NCBI RefSeq assembly: GCF_965363235.1
Contig: NC_134839.1
Coordinates: forward strand, 99,405,743 to 99,469,742
Direction of reading: 5' to 3'
Length of the DNA stretch: 64,000 nucleotides
DNA from: Mytilus galloprovincialis
Lineage: Eukaryota; Mollusca; Bivalvia; Mytilida; Mytilidae
Part shown: one piece after another, positions 42,201-54,560 of the stretch
Numbering within the stretch: position 1 is the stretch's first letter
Layout: every line of letters begins with the position of its first letter
Position numbers and translations under genes: made by a program
Notes under the pieces: generated by a model
The model's input: the letters and a program-made list of their open reading frames with translations, nothing else
The model's database searches: none
Told to the model about the DNA's origin: nothing

Positions 42201-43019
42201 AGTTATAAAGAGAATAACAAAAATAATTAATTTTCTATGACAATTAATCAAGGTGGAATGTATTTAACACACTGCAAAAGCCATTATCCATCAGTTTCAC
42301 AGATGACGACAGATATGTTTCAATTGTTGTACCGGCAATCCTGCATGTACCTGGAAAATGACCAACGGAATAAGACTTATCACCTGGTTTGTACTCACAT
42401 GAGCAACACGACGAATGCTATATGTGGATCAATATCTTTGTACCCTTTCACAGCACCTGAGATCACCCCCTGGTTTTGATGGGGTTCGTGTTGATCAGTC
42501 TTTAGTTTTCAAAGTTGTGTTTTGTGTAATGTTGTTTGTCTTTTCGTCGTTTATCGTTTTTTGTTCGGTTTTTTTTTTTCTCGTAAATTTGACTATTTCT
42601 TGGATATTATTTTTGAATAAGTCAAATCAAAACACAGTTTTATTCACTTGTTTTAATAGTTATTTCCAAGTGTATACCAAACGCATACGCCTCATATCCT
42701 TATAAACGGTTTGATTCCATCGGTACAGATAATTTTGGATTTTGTACTTCATAAAATGTTTCAACAAACTTCCTAATGGTATACAATATGTAGCTATTTT
42801 TTTTTACGAAGAATGTCCTAAATTGTGTATGAACAAAATTTGGAAGTAAGTCAAAATTACAATTTCACATTCATAATTTAATTGAAATAAACAGTGAAAG
42901 GAATGTTATGTTACTTATAACTTTAATTCAAACACTATTACTCATTTATAATAATACTCACACACCTTGTTCATATCCTTCATAACTGAATTTATATCAA
43001 TTTCTTGGGTTGCCATCAT
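38992..43019 (-). CDS. small protein made of a dynein microtubule-binding domain
   Basis: Three minus-strand exons, 42966-43019, 41380-41571 and 38992-39237, all phase 0 with GT/AG borders, give a complete product of 163 residues. It starts MMATQEIDINSVMKDMNK (an in-frame TAA lies just upstream) and ends at TAA. The core follows the dynein heavy-chain microtubule-binding stalk head: DLNELKSLSAPPSGVIRVMQ, AVCLLLG, SWTDSQKQL, FLQRL, DKDNIR, SDPDFTIERM, then ISRAAGSLCRWVIAMDQYDK. Heavy chains are thousands of residues long; here only the stalk tip and short flanks remain, without any AAA motor domain. The tail is Lys/Thr/Ser-rich. It could bind microtubules without being a motor. It may instead be a pseudogene fragment, but intact frames and splice sites argue for a real gene. 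Confidence 0.75.
39549..39860 (+). repeat. GCCAATGAGACAACT mussel repeat
   Basis: Runs from AAGATGTGGTGTGAGTGCCA through AACGGGAAAATCAACGGTCT to GCAGCGGGATTAAAC. Non-coding. Confidence 0.75.
40736..41379 (-). repeat. 46-bp tandem repeat, about 14 units, derived from a splice donor
   Basis: Unit (plus strand) runs from GTATTCCTAGTGTTGTC through TTTTGCTAGTAAGCTTACC to CGTATGTTCC; some units carry an AGTT insertion or lack one T. The minus strand of each unit contains ACATACGG followed by GTAAGC, exactly the last bases of exon 2 and its 5' splice site. By eye 12 of 14 units keep a GT there (GTAAGC or GTAACT) and two have AT. Confidence 0.95.
41380..41571 (-). CDS. dynein-domain gene, exon 2
   Basis: Acceptor GTATTTTAG, donor GTAAGC, 192 nt, 64 codons, phase 0-0. 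Encodes ADLNELKSLSAPPSGVIRVM to NVDKDNIR, the first half of the microtubule-binding head. The Pro-Pro and LLG positions are those typical of dynein. Confidence 0.85.
41829..42118 (+). repeat. GCCAATGAGACAACT mussel repeat
   Basis: From AAGATGTGGTATGATTGCCA to CTTGGGACAGGTACATACAT; nearly full and close to the copy at 54250. Confidence 0.85.
42265..42600 (+). mobile_element. Penelope-like element, C-terminus and 3' tail
   Basis: Encodes HYPSVSQMTTDMFQLLYRQS then the tail CACCTGAGATCACCCCCTGG and GGGGTTCGTGTTGATCAGTC. The same order as the copies at 4190 and 44220. Confidence 0.65.
42966..43019 (-). CDS. dynein-domain gene, exon 1 with start codon
   Basis: Two consecutive ATGs at 43019 and 43016 open an 18-codon exon ending MKDMNK before GTGTGT. 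The in-frame codon two before the first ATG is TAA, which fixes the start here. It may be an acquired first exon, since dynein has a long coiled coil at this point. Confidence 0.65.
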
Positions 43020-43764
43020 GGGTTATTTTTCCTCTGATAGACTTATTCCAACATTTTGTGACAAAGTTCAGAAACAGCGCAATGTTTCTTTAAAAGTATT
43101 ATAACTGTATTGTCAAATTTGACATAAGTTATATTACACGTACTATGATCGATGAAAATAATATACGTAGTATTGTATTACTTATTCCATAAAACAATTT
43201 AAATGTATTTTGTTTAAGGATTACCTACCACCAGCAAGATTGACGTGTTTTTAATCTCCTGAATATAGGTTTTTTAAATTAAAATATACATTGTATGATG
43301 TTATTATAGTTTCTAATTTCAGATGAAGGTTAACATATGTATTAAGAAATATAAAGGCCATTTTTTCATACGTGGACACCTAAGAGACGTCCCAGTAAAA
43401 TTCATTAACTGCATGGTTCAGAAAGAAATCCATCTTTTGTTTATAAGCAAAGCAACAAATGTGTATTCAAAATTAAGATAAAATTTGAAATAAATAAGAC
43501 GAGTGTACATGACTGAAATGTAATCAGCTGGACTTCTCCAATCAGACAGTAAATCCCATACGACAGAGGGTGTCCGTTTAGCTGTATGGGATGTATAAAT
43601 ACGCAGCCACGTGCGGTCGGAATGGGAACTTTATATCCGATGAATCCGATTATATTCTCCATTCCAAACTAAAAGACAAATCGAAAGAGTTGGTCCTGCT
43701 TTGTTTCATAAAAAGAATGGTCGACGAAACAAGTATATTGTCCTAACTATAGGGATGGATACAC
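43020..43764. other. upstream region of the dynein-domain gene
   Basis: The promoter should lie here; no clear element is visible. The minus-strand ORF 43441-43662 is not recognised. Confidence 0.4.
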
Positions 43765-44425
43765 TTTGGATTCAAACAAAACACATGGTTAGCAATATCC
43801 TTTAACTTTACTTTCCGCTAAATAGATGATGTTCTCTCACTAAATAATTCATAATGTGGTTATTATGTTGATCGTATCTAACCCATTGAACTTGCGATAA
43901 AGGATACAACAGATATGTCCTATATTTTGATTAACATCTAGAAATTGACAATGATGGTCGGTTTAAAACAAAGCTTCACGACAAAAGAGTTGATTACAGC
44001 TCCCTAATTGTGAATTTTCCATTTCTTTCCCATTTGTATATGAAGTGCTCAACATTCCAGCATCGACTGCATACAAAGTATGTCACACAGTTTACGTGAT
44101 ATTCTAGGGCTTGTATTTCCTATCATGATACCCTTGCTAGAGGCTTGCTGCTCACTCAGAACATATTAAATCAAAAGTTTCTAAATCGTGAAGTTGGAAA
44201 CACTACTTTGTACGTGCTACATGTGAACAGGGTCTTTTTACCCTTCAAGAGCACCCGAGATCACTCCCAGTTTTTGATGGGGTTCGTGTTGCTAAGTCTT
44301 AGGTTTTTTATGTTGATTTTTGTGTACTATTATTTTTCTGTTCATCTATTTTCTTTTTTACCAATGGCGTTTGTCAGTTTATTTTCGATTATAAATTAGT
44401 TTGAATTCTCCTCTGGTATCTTTTG
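43765..44425 (+). pseudogene. Penelope-like reverse transcriptase remnant with 3' tail
   Basis: Broken frames give ISFNFTFR, IDDVLSLNNS (catalytic box region), EIDNE-like and FPIV-like blocks and then the 3' tail ending CTCCTCTGGTATC near 44420. Numerous stops. It represents about the last third of the RT. Confidence 0.65.
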
Positions 44426-44531
44426 CCTCTCTTTGAAGAGAAATCATTGCAATATAAAAATGAAGATTGTCAATCTCCGGCGCAGAGATCACATATCCGT
44501 TCCGTTCAATACTTTGTAACACTACACTCAA

Positions 44532-46635
44532 GGGAAAACGGTAGTATTTAATTTTCCCAGCATTAGGTTGGCCTTTTGTGTACCCAAGGCAGGTGAAGGA
44601 AGTCAAATTAGGAGCGCTGTGATTGGATGTAAGGGTACAATATATTTTTTATTTATCTATGAATAACTGCAGTGTGTATATTTACAATATAAATTTTAAA
44701 ACCTATTGAAATATTTTCTAGAGAATTATTCGAAAAGACTTGCAAAATTTCATAAATTTGGTGCAAAATGACGGTGGGCATGGATAACATAAACAAGCGC
44801 CGTTGGAAGTTGGTCATGATACTGTTTGGCTTTAATTTTTAAAACAGAGTAATAAAGTACTAACACAACATATAACTGTTTTATCCAGGTTTTTATCTTA
44901 AAAAGTGGTAAATTTAGAAAATGTTAACATTGTCGCCAATGGCAGAATAAATAGTACCGTTTTCCCTATACTGAAGATAGCAAGGGAAATCAAAGTCACT
45001 CAAACTTCAATTCTTTTATACTTTTTTGAAGCTTTTGATTAGTACATTTGATTTTTATCACAAAAAATAGAAATTTTTCTCTGAGAACAATACTGTGTTG
45101 AGAAAAGTGCTGAGTCATCATGATAGGTCAAATTGATTGGTAATGATATAAAACTTTATTCTAGGATGTCAATATTAACTATATTGTGTAAAATGCACCA
45201 TATTATAGTTCTTTTGTATTTGATTTCACCTTTCGCAATGATTTTTTTAATTGGAAACACCAGAATTCAAGTCGCGACAAATATTTTTTACTGAAATGTT
45301 TGCCTTTTTTGCTGCGTAATTCCCTAAATGTATAACATGGGTATTTCTGTAAAAATAATCTATCAAAAATGGGAAATTGTCTGGTTTAGTTTGTACTGTT
45401 TATGGAATTAGGCAATATTTGGTCACATTGAAAGCATTTTCAGTGTTAGAATTGTTCATCTAAGAAAAAAAGAGGCCCACTTGAGGCTAAATTTACATAG
45501 AATTTATACTCTCCTGTGTAAAGAATTGTTCACATTCTTGATAATGCATGCAGCAAATATTTCAAAAGTGCTTCATTTTGTAGTTTCTTTCTTTTATTAT
45601 ATCAGACATAAATAATTTTTCATTTCCTACTGTTTGAAAGGACTTTTGTTGGAAATTAATACTCCCAAGGGACATAATTTAGCTTTTTCATTGATTAATA
45701 CAGGCAACAAAGGCAACTTTGCAGCTGAGTAGTTTGCATATTTAATGTTTAAAGTGTCTAATATCTTTGTTTTCATCATCTCAATACAGAATAATAGATT
45801 TTATAACAAGCTCTAAAAATTTTAACCACAATATGGCATATACTAAAGCATGGAATGGAGATTAGTATGAAAAATCTTGAATTTGTGCATTTCTTGTAAA
45901 TTTTTGATAAAATGAATACAAGTTGAATGGAACTGTCCATTTTATCTGTTTAAATGGAACTATTTATCATTCTTTTTAAATAAGATAAGATATGATTGGA
46001 TACAGGTTGTTTATTAAGGCTTTTCTGAAAGAAGTAGAGAATAAGGTAAACCAGCATGTAGGGGTGGGGATATAAAATGATCTATGTTTCTTTAAGTACT
46101 GGGGACATACAAGTATTTATTATAGCCAAGGTTTTCACAATAGCCCAGTATTGCATTAATAATGTCATAAGAATTCTTTATATCTTTATGTCACAGTATA
46201 GGGAAAACGGTAGTATTTAATTTTCCCAGCATTAGGTTGGCCTTTTGTGTACCCAAGGCAGGTGAAGGAAGTCAAATTAGGAGCGCTGTGATTGGATGTA
46301 AGGGTACAATATATTTTTTATTTATCTATGAATAACTGCAGTGTGTATATTTACAATATAAATTTTAAAACCTATTGAAATATTTTCTAGAGAATTATTC
46401 GAAAAGACTTGCAAAATTTCATAAATTTGGTGCAAAATGACGGTGGGCATGGATAACATAAACAAGCGCCGTTGGAAGTTGGTCATGATACTGTTTGGCT
46501 TTAATTTTTAAAACAGAGTAATAAAGTACTAACACAACATATAACTGTTTTATCCAGGTTTTTATCTTAAAAAGTGGTAAATTTAGAAAATGTTAACATT
46601 GTCGCCAATGGCAGAATAAATAGTACCGTTTTCCC
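44532..46635. mobile_element. 2.1-kb element with two 436-bp direct repeats and TCAA target duplication
   Basis: Two direct repeats, 44532-44966 or so and 46201-46635, appear identical by eye. Each begins GGGAAAACGG and ends CCGTTTTCCC. TCAA stands immediately outside both ends (44528-44531 and 46636-46639). The 1.2-kb interior begins TATACTG and ends CAGTATA, has no substantial ORF and shows no purine tract or tRNA-like primer site. Options are a composite of two MITE copies moved as one unit, or an unusual LTR-type non-autonomous element. The identity of the repeats implies recent insertion or gene conversion. Confidence 0.8.
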
Positions 46636-46639
46636 TCAA

Positions 46640-49600
46640 TATGACCTCTGCCATACATTTTTTTGCGTACTTTTTTGTTCCCAATCTCTAATCAAAATCT
46701 ACATTACTGTTTATTTAATTAAGATACTTTTATGGGAAAAAACATAGAAATTCTCATTTTTGCGAAGAAAAGTATATCAAACGGAAAATGTTGCTATGTT
46801 TATTAACTTAATACTGAAAGTTGCATTTCCGTTAGAGATTAAATGTCTTTCGTAAACACAGCCGGTTGAGAAGGGACTATTTTGTCACCGTAATTACTAT
46901 TTTTACTATATTACATTAATTTTATATATTAATTTCTACCTAAAATTGCAATTACTATTATGTTCTGTAATGCCTGTAATAGTACAGATTCCCGGAGACA
47001 TCATTTTAAATTTTTACCCTGCCACGTTTTTTTTTTTTGTCGCCGATAAGAACAACATGGTGCTTGTTTTGTTTTGTCATGGACTTTGGTGCAGTTTGAT
47101 GTAACCCGATGTTTTCTGACATGAGCCCACCCTGAAGAAGATGGAGCAAAGACAAAATGTATTATGCAGAAAATGCAAATCAATATAAGCCATTTGGTAA
47201 GCACAATAATTATTGGCAGGGCTTATTTTACCAACTTAGCATCAGTTATCAAATAATATTGGGGGGGGGGGGGGGTAAGGTAATGTATACAAAAACACAG
47301 TACTTATAACAACAATAATTGTTCACCTGTATATAAACCACCCTGCTAGCCACTATAATAGGTCTTTAAAAAAATACCCCACATCCATAAGTGGACTTAA
47401 GCTGGCCTCTACATTTCTATTGATACATTTGTAAATCAAGATACATTTGTATATATGTAGGTTGTCACTTACTTTAAAAGTTTGCAATTTTATTCTTTGA
47501 TATAACTTCTCCACATTCATACCTACACAATTAAGTCCTTATAACTATGATGTCTTGCAAGTATATTTTTATTTTTTTTCTGTCAGGATGAAGATGTTTT
47601 TTATAATTATTTTGACTACATTCAATACCCAAAGATTTATTTTAACATCAGCTAGTGGGCCCCACTTATGAAAATTTCTGGATCTGCCACTGATTATCAT
47701 ATTTGTACTTAAAGTCTACCACCAGTTCCATGTTGTACAGTTTGTCCAGTTCAGCAGGGGATGCAAGTACAACTGACAAAACAGAGTAAGTTAATTAAAA
47801 GTACTTGCATATCATTCTGTTTTCTAGCAAGGACTAGAGAGTGAAGTGTTTATAAAGCGACAAATTAAATATGATAGTAATAAATTGTAAAATGATAGAA
47901 ATGCATAACTAATCAATACTTATATCTTTCTTAGATTCACCATAGTCAATCTTTTTCTGTTAGGTACAAATGTAGTAGTTCAAATACTTTTTGCACTAAT
48001 ATGTGTTAGTTTTCCTTCCAGTTTTTGCAAACAAATGCACACAAAGAAAGAATAGATAAGGGACATAGGCTCATACAAACAGCTGGTGAAAGTTTTGCCT
48101 ATTTATTTTAATCTGTTTTTTTATTATTCATTTTAAAGGTAGAAATCATAGTTATGTATAAAAAAGAAGATATGTTGCCAGTGAGACAACTATCCACAAA
48201 AGACCAAAATTAATCAGACATTTACAACTATAGGTCACATTATGGCCTTTAAAATGAGATGTAGTTTAAGTCTATGTGACATTATCAGACACAAAAAAAT
48301 ATTCCCTGAATTTTTACAAAGGCCAAATGATACCATGATGGATCGCTTGACCATGTTGACTGTAAGCTGTCAATAGACAATAGACAATACTCTATTTATA
48401 AACCTCAGACACATAGGTGTACAAGAGGACATCATATATACATGTATACACATGTTTATACTCAATACATTCACACTAAACATAATAATGCTACATACAT
48501 GGGAAAATATAGCAAAATGTCAATTTACAAACTACTATAACATTCAACTAAAAAAAAGAGAAAAGACTAACATAAATCACAAGTATTGTGTAAGAATTTT
48601 TAAAAATATTGCTAAGTTTTTGTAAAGTTCCACATGACAAAATGTTAAATGTCAATATAATGAATACACTAAAATTAAGAACACTTTAAGTTCTAGACAA
48701 TCAAACAAATAATATTTGAATAAGTACAAATGTATACTTTATACTGAACATGAAAAATGATATATATTATATAAACTCTTATTGAATTTTTATGACCTCA
48801 CAGAAATGTGGTTATAATTCTCATTAGAGCTAATTTCCTAATGCTTGTAAAATAAGACTTTAGTTCACTTGCCTGCAATGTTAGCTCAAGCATTGTAATA
48901 AAAATTGACATCTGCAAACAATATAGATAGGCATAGTTATTTAAACTTGTATATTATATTTCAATTTAATTGAATGTTATCCCAATAACAATTGTACAAT
49001 ATACAAACAAAACAAGCAAGCTAACCAAATTCTTACTCTACATACATTAGGAAATTATCTCTAACTACTGCTTCTATAATTTCCTTTCAATTTAGCAGTT
49101 ATGACACCGTTATGCCAAAAGATGATTTAAAGGGGCATCTGGAGTAAAAAGACAGACTACTAAGTATAACATGAAATTGATTATATCAATCAAATTATAA
49201 AATATTTGACAATTTTATTTTCAATTAAAGTTTAACACAAATGTTTAAGACTGATTAACTTCTCTTAAGTAGTGCATTATATAATGTCAAAGTTTTATTC
49301 ACAAAATTCATAATGCTACAAAGTACTGAATTTTTATATAGTTTGTAAATGTTGTGCTATTCATCTACATCTTCTGTGTCATTACTTTATTTACATGCAA
49401 ACACAGGATCATACAAATCATAAATAGTAAACATTGTAAAAAAAATTTGTACAAGGCCAAAATTAAAAATATGTTTGTTTCCCCTTCCCCCACCCGGGTA
49501 AAAAATAAGCCCCCGGGTCAAAAAATTATTTCCCACAAAAAAATCGGATTTATTTTTTTCCTGAAAATAATTTGTTTTCATTTTTGGAAAGTGCTTGAAA

Positions 49601-50700
49601 GCAGAAGGATAGATAATCTAAATAAATACACTCAAATTGAGCACAAATAACTGCTAAGTGGCCTGGACTGGACAAGACTTTTAAATGTGGCCTAAGTTGA
49701 AAAGGCTACATAGAGGTCAATATACAGTCTCCAACAGAAAACCAAAGAAGGAAAAATATAGTGAATTTTGGAGAATTAATATTATTAAATGTACATGCAT
49801 TTGAAATATTTAAGATATATTGTTTCAAATTTTTTTTAGTTCTAGGTTCCACGTAACTATCATTTTAGAAAACTGGGATTTCCATGCTAAGTCTTATTAG
49901 AGGGATATTTGATTTTCATTGGTTGTAGATATGGAATCTGGCAATGGTAAATAGACACTGACAAGTCTTTGATAACATTTTTTATTGTTTTGAATTTTTC
50001 TTCGTCAGTTGACTAAAATTAGGTGGAGGTGTGTTCTAATTTCCAACAGAGGAGCAGTCAACCTATATCAATATGTGCATGAAGCAATTTGATAGTTGCT
50101 AGATACTGAATGATTATACCACAATAAAGTTTAAACCTGTGCATATATACTTAAAATACGATAAAAAAAGTCATGTCTTTTTCAGGACTTCTGAATCCAA
50201 TCATGTAGTATGGAATGTTATTGAGATATGGTTTTGGTGGATGGATGGTCATGAAGGACCTGCCACTGTCCTGTAGTACAAAGTATATCACTGGATTTAG
50301 CTCTTTGTCTAAGTGTATTATTAAAGTACTTTGCTTTGAGCTCAGTTCATTGTTATGCAATTCATTCTTTGTGAAATTAAGATTTGACAGACAACTCTCA
50401 TAGACAAGGATTTGTCAAAGTAGTATCACCTCGATGTACAATGTAAGTATTCGGGAGATAAAAGCATTCTATTTTGATCTGACCAAAACATTTTATAAAA
50501 AAAAAGTGGGAACAAATTTACCTGACAATGCTACTCCCGCTACTAGCAATATAATGCTAGGTTGTTTTAATACATCTGTACTGCCTGCTGATGACTCGGC
50601 CCTGAGTGTAAATGGTCCTTCAATTAGGATGGAAAAAAATTATAAGGCCTATCTAGTCTAATCGATTTCTAAAACTATATTTCATTGCACATGTTCAACA
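46640..50700. other. long AT-rich intergenic region
   Basis: No gene found. It includes a G homopolymer (about 47262-47275), a fragment of the GGATCCGCC element (47645-47692), a short copy of the GCCAATGAGACAACT repeat (48165-48252), and a G/C-rich palindrome-like CCCGGGTAAAAAATAAGCCC at 49493-49512. Minor ORFs, including 49354-49650 and 50434-50661, are not recognised. Confidence 0.5.
48165..48252 (+). repeat. fragment of the GCCAATGAGACAACT repeat
   Basis: TGCCAGTGAGACAACTATCC followed by CAACTATAGGTCACATTATG; truncated after GGCCTT. Confidence 0.7.
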
Positions 50701-51100
50701 TTTTTATACAACCACAAAAAATTTTGCGGTCGTAAATTGGTATCCTGTCCGAAAGATGGATGGTTTCCGGATAATATCTTTAGTATAAGTAATTAGGAAT
50801 CAATAAAATTATAACACAACGTTTATAACCACAAAAGGAAGCTTGGGATTGATTTTGGGGGTTATGGTCCCTAAGGTTTAGGAATGAGGGGTACAAAGGT
50901 GCCCAAAACAAGCCTTAATCTAGTGTCAGTATAAAAAGTTGTGTATAAGCTAAGTATTTCAATTGTTTTAAAATTGTACCACAATGTTTAATACCATAAG
51001 TAGAAGGTTTGTATATATTTTGTGGGTTATGGGACAAACAGTCTAATAATTAAGGGCCAAAAACAAACATTTTTGTAGATTCAAGACCCTTAATTGGGCC
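50700..51100 (+). repeat. bivalve repeat with GGGATTGATTTTGGGGGTT
   Basis: Opens with TACAACCACAAAAAATTTTG and holds two rounds of a unit with CTTTAGTATAAGT, CCACAAAAGGAAGCTTGGGA and a GGGTTATGG phrase. Related to 53040-54030. Confidence 0.65.
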
Positions 51101-51103
51101 ATA

Positions 51104-51347
51104 ATAAATAATAGGTTTGTTTGCCCAAACGCTACCTACTCAGAAAAAAGCTGCCTACTCGAATTCTTTTATTGTCCTGATTTGAAGAATTTTTTTTTTA
51201 ATCAAATAGATATGAAGACTAATAAACATCTGATACTTCAATTTCTTTTTTTGAAAAAAGAAAAAGAAAATGCCTCCCTACCTACCCACTGTATCAACCT
51301 TTGGGAAGGGTTTGGGCAAACCAAAATATTTTTAAGTGTGGCCCAAT
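51104..51347. mobile_element. MITE-like repeat, copy 1
   Basis: Ends GGGCC...TTTGTTTGCCC and GGGCAAACC...GTGTGGCCC are loosely inverted. Inner sequence CTAATAAACATCTGATACTT is shared with a second copy at 56662-56923. Confidence 0.65.
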
Positions 51348-53039
51348 GTATGTAGAAATTGAGTCAATATCTAGCTATACATATGCTATAGATTTTCTAT
51401 AGGAGTAATTAAACACTTTTAAAAATACTGTCTTTATTTTTAAGTTACCATTAATCTAAATTGCAGTTCTTCAAATGACCATGAGTACAGTTGTAAATTG
51501 TTAATGGAAGAAGAGGAAGAAGTTGATGGACAGGAATACAGTAATCAGACAAAAACAATTATGCATATGTTGAATGTAACAATTGGGATTATTTTTTTTA
51601 ATTATGCAAGTTTATTAAGAATAGACCTGATTTGTATATACATGATGAAGATAAATACTACTTGAAAATATTTAATTTTGCTTTATTCTTTTGCAGGAAA
51701 TCAAGTATGAAATTGAGAGGGTTCAGTATTTCTAGCATATTATAGTATTCATTTATACTTAGGATTGCTATACAACTATACAAACAACTGATCAAACACA
51801 AGCCACCATTTGTTACTTTGTAACTCACTAATTGCTTTATCTTTTGTTTTGCTTTAATTTACTCATTTGGCCCTATGTTGCTTCTAGCCTTTTTTTTTGC
51901 TTGAAGATAAAAGTTATGCTCTATAATAACAAATTTCATTATATATAAGTCTGTAAATAAGGGAAATACACTTGTTGTATGTTGGTTCGAATCCAACTGC
52001 AGACGTACAAATGTAAGCTAGTTAAGCTTATGAAATCATTTTTTTTTTCATCATTTTACAAATAACAATGATTTTTAGGATAATAGCTTCTTTACTAATA
52101 ATTGGAAAAATAACTCGTATATTTTCCTTTAGACTTTTGTTTTTTATTTCAAATAAATAAACAAACACAATTCATTTAATTGGCATTTATGAAACAAAAA
52201 TAGAAAATAAAATATAATACATGTATATTGATATTAAAGAATGCTTTCACATTTTGCTTTTCACCTCTTATAGTGTTGAAATCACTATTATTTTCTACAT
52301 ATTGGTGTTGGTGTTTAAACTAAAAGAAAAATATACCAAACTGGACATATTTTTATCCTGTAAAAGTTACTCTCCATCTGCATGAGATAGTAGCACAGAC
52401 TTATTTGTAGATTTTTTAAACAAAATGCATATGATAGAAAAACAAAATCATGTACCATATGTGTAGCGTAAATTAAAATGCACAGACACTGCAAAGTCAT
52501 ATAAACTTACAGTTTGGTTAACAAATTTTCTAAAAAGGCTGTAACTTATTTGTTTTCAATAAACAATTACTGTAGTGGTAGCCATAATTTGCCACCTGAT
52601 GAGTACCCTTGGCAGGGACGAAACAGTCAACCTACATCTTGCGTTAAAGAAAAGATATTACTTGTTTATATATTGATATTTTCAGTAGGTGTTGATTTTT
52701 TTTATATATATTATTGTATTTTTGGCTAAAATGAATTATCTGATGCACTCCTACATAATGCATTTTAATCAAAATATCTAAAATCTGTCTTTTTTTTTCT
52801 TCAAATATTACAACTTTAACTTTTTGATTCGGATCCCAATTGTTGTTTCAACACATTTTTTTACAATTATGAGTAGACTTATATTGCCATCTTATAGTCA
52901 ATAGGGAAGACTTTTAACTGCAGAAACTGAAATTGAAATACAAAATGGTGCATATTTGTTGGTTCTTAACCTGATTTTAAAGACTGTTCCTAACTTTCTA
53001 AAATTTAAGTTTTTGTTACTCCTCAGGTCCATACATGTA
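51348..53039. other. intergenic, no gene found
   Basis: AT-rich DNA with short chance ORFs (52315-52500, 52514-52729). Nothing recognisable. Confidence 0.45.
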
Positions 53040-54030
53040 GATCATATGCATACTATGGACAGGAAGCTTGAGATTGATTTGGTCCCAATGGTTTAGGAAT
53101 TAGGGGCCAAAAAGGGGCTTAAATAAGCATTTTTATTTGTTTTTGCACAATAACTTTAGTATAAGTGAATAGAAATTTATGAAATTTAAACATAAGTTTC
53201 ATGACCTCAAAAGGAAGGTTGAGATTGATTTTGGGGGTTTTGGTCCCAACTGCTTTTGAAAAAAGGGCCAAAAAGGAGCTCAAATACATTTTGTAAGCAG
53301 TTGATTTTGGTTTTCGCTCAATCACTTTAGTATAAGTAAATAGAAATCTATAAAATTTAAACACAAGGTTCATGACCACAAAAGGAAGGTTGGGATTGAT
53401 TTTGGGGGTTTGGGTCTCAAAGATTAGGAATTCGAGGCCAAAAAGGGGCATAAATAAGCATTTTTTTTTGGTTTTCACCCGTTAACTTTAGTAAAAGTAA
53501 ATAGAAATATATAAAATTTAAGCACAAGGTTCATGACCAAAGAAGTTAGGTAGGGATTGATTTTTGGGGGTTTTGGTCCCAACAGTTTAGGAATGAGGGA
53601 CCAAAAGGATCCAAAATTAAACTTTCATCTAAAATTGAAATATATTTGCATAATTTGAGATGCTGAATCTAACTGTGTAATTAGATTCTAATTTTTTTTT
53701 TATTTTGGTCCTGTTTTTTTTTAAACTGGTCTACATTAAGGTCCAAAGGGTCCAAAATTAAACTTAGCTTGAGTTTAACAAAAATTGATTTTTTGGGGTT
53801 CTTTGATATGCCAAACCTAAACATGTACTTCGATTTTCGATTATGGGCCCAGTTTTTAAACTGGTTTAAATCGAGGTCCAAAATTAAACAAAAAATGAAT
53901 AGATGGATATATACATTGAGGACTAAAAGGTTCAAAATGGAACTTTGTTAGATTTCTTCAAAAATTGAAATCTTGGGGTTATTTCATATGCTGAATCTAA
54001 ACATGTATTTTGATTTTGGATAGGACAATA
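53040..54030 (+). repeat. tandem and dispersed bivalve repeat
   Basis: From 53090 to 53600 a unit of about 160-170 bp occurs about three times, with CTTTAGTATAAGTAAATAGA, TAAACACAAGGTTCATGACC and GGTTGGGATTGATTTTGGGG. Then a second bivalve repeat follows (GGTCCAAAGGGTCCAAAATT, TGATATGCCAAACCTAAACA). Minus-strand ORFs here are translations of the repeats. Confidence 0.8.
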
Positions 54031-54249
54031 ATAGGTAAATTTCAAATTCAATTTAAGACCACATTCATTCTGTGTCAGAACCTATTTTGTGTAAACTATT
54101 TATTCACAATCCAAATTCAGTGCTCAATCAAGCTTGAATGTTGTGTCAATACTTGCCCAACTGTTCAGGATTCGACCTCTGGGGTCTTATACAGCTGTGC
54201 CCTGCAGAGCATCTGGTTAAATTTATACTTATTTTATTATTTTAGCTAC

Positions 54250-54560
54250 TTATAAAAAAGAAGATGTGGTATGATTGCCAATGAGACAACTATCCACAAA
54301 AGACCAACATGTCACATACATTTTCAACTATAGGTCACTGTATGGCCTTCAACAATGAGCAACGCCCATACTGCATAGTCAGCTATAAAAGGCCCCAATA
54401 AGACAATGTAAAACAATTCAAACGAGAAAACTAACGGCCTTATTTATGTAAAAAAATGAACAAAAAACAAATATGTAACACATAAATAAACAACAACCAC
54501 TGATTTACAGGTACCTGACTTGGGACAGGCACATACATAAATAATGTGGCGGGGTTAAAC
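54250..54560 (+). repeat. GCCAATGAGACAACT mussel repeat, near-complete copy
   Basis: From AAGATGTGGTATGATTGCCA through AAGGCCCCAATAAGACAATG to GTGGCGGGGTTAAACATG. Best-preserved copy in the window. Confidence 0.85.

Larger units (their letters stand above)
41572..42965 (-). other. intron 1 of the dynein-domain gene
   Basis: Holds a copy of the GCCAATGAGACAACT family (41829-42118) and a plus-strand Penelope tail (42265-42600). Confidence 0.7.

Noticed and set aside
44532-46635. Ordinary LTR retrotransposon
   Set aside because: The repeats lack TG/CA ends and the interior lacks a primer-binding site, purine tract and ORFs.
53119-53478. 119-codon minus-strand ORF with repeated peptides
   Set aside because: It is the bivalve tandem repeat read in frame; the repeated peptide follows from the DNA repeat.
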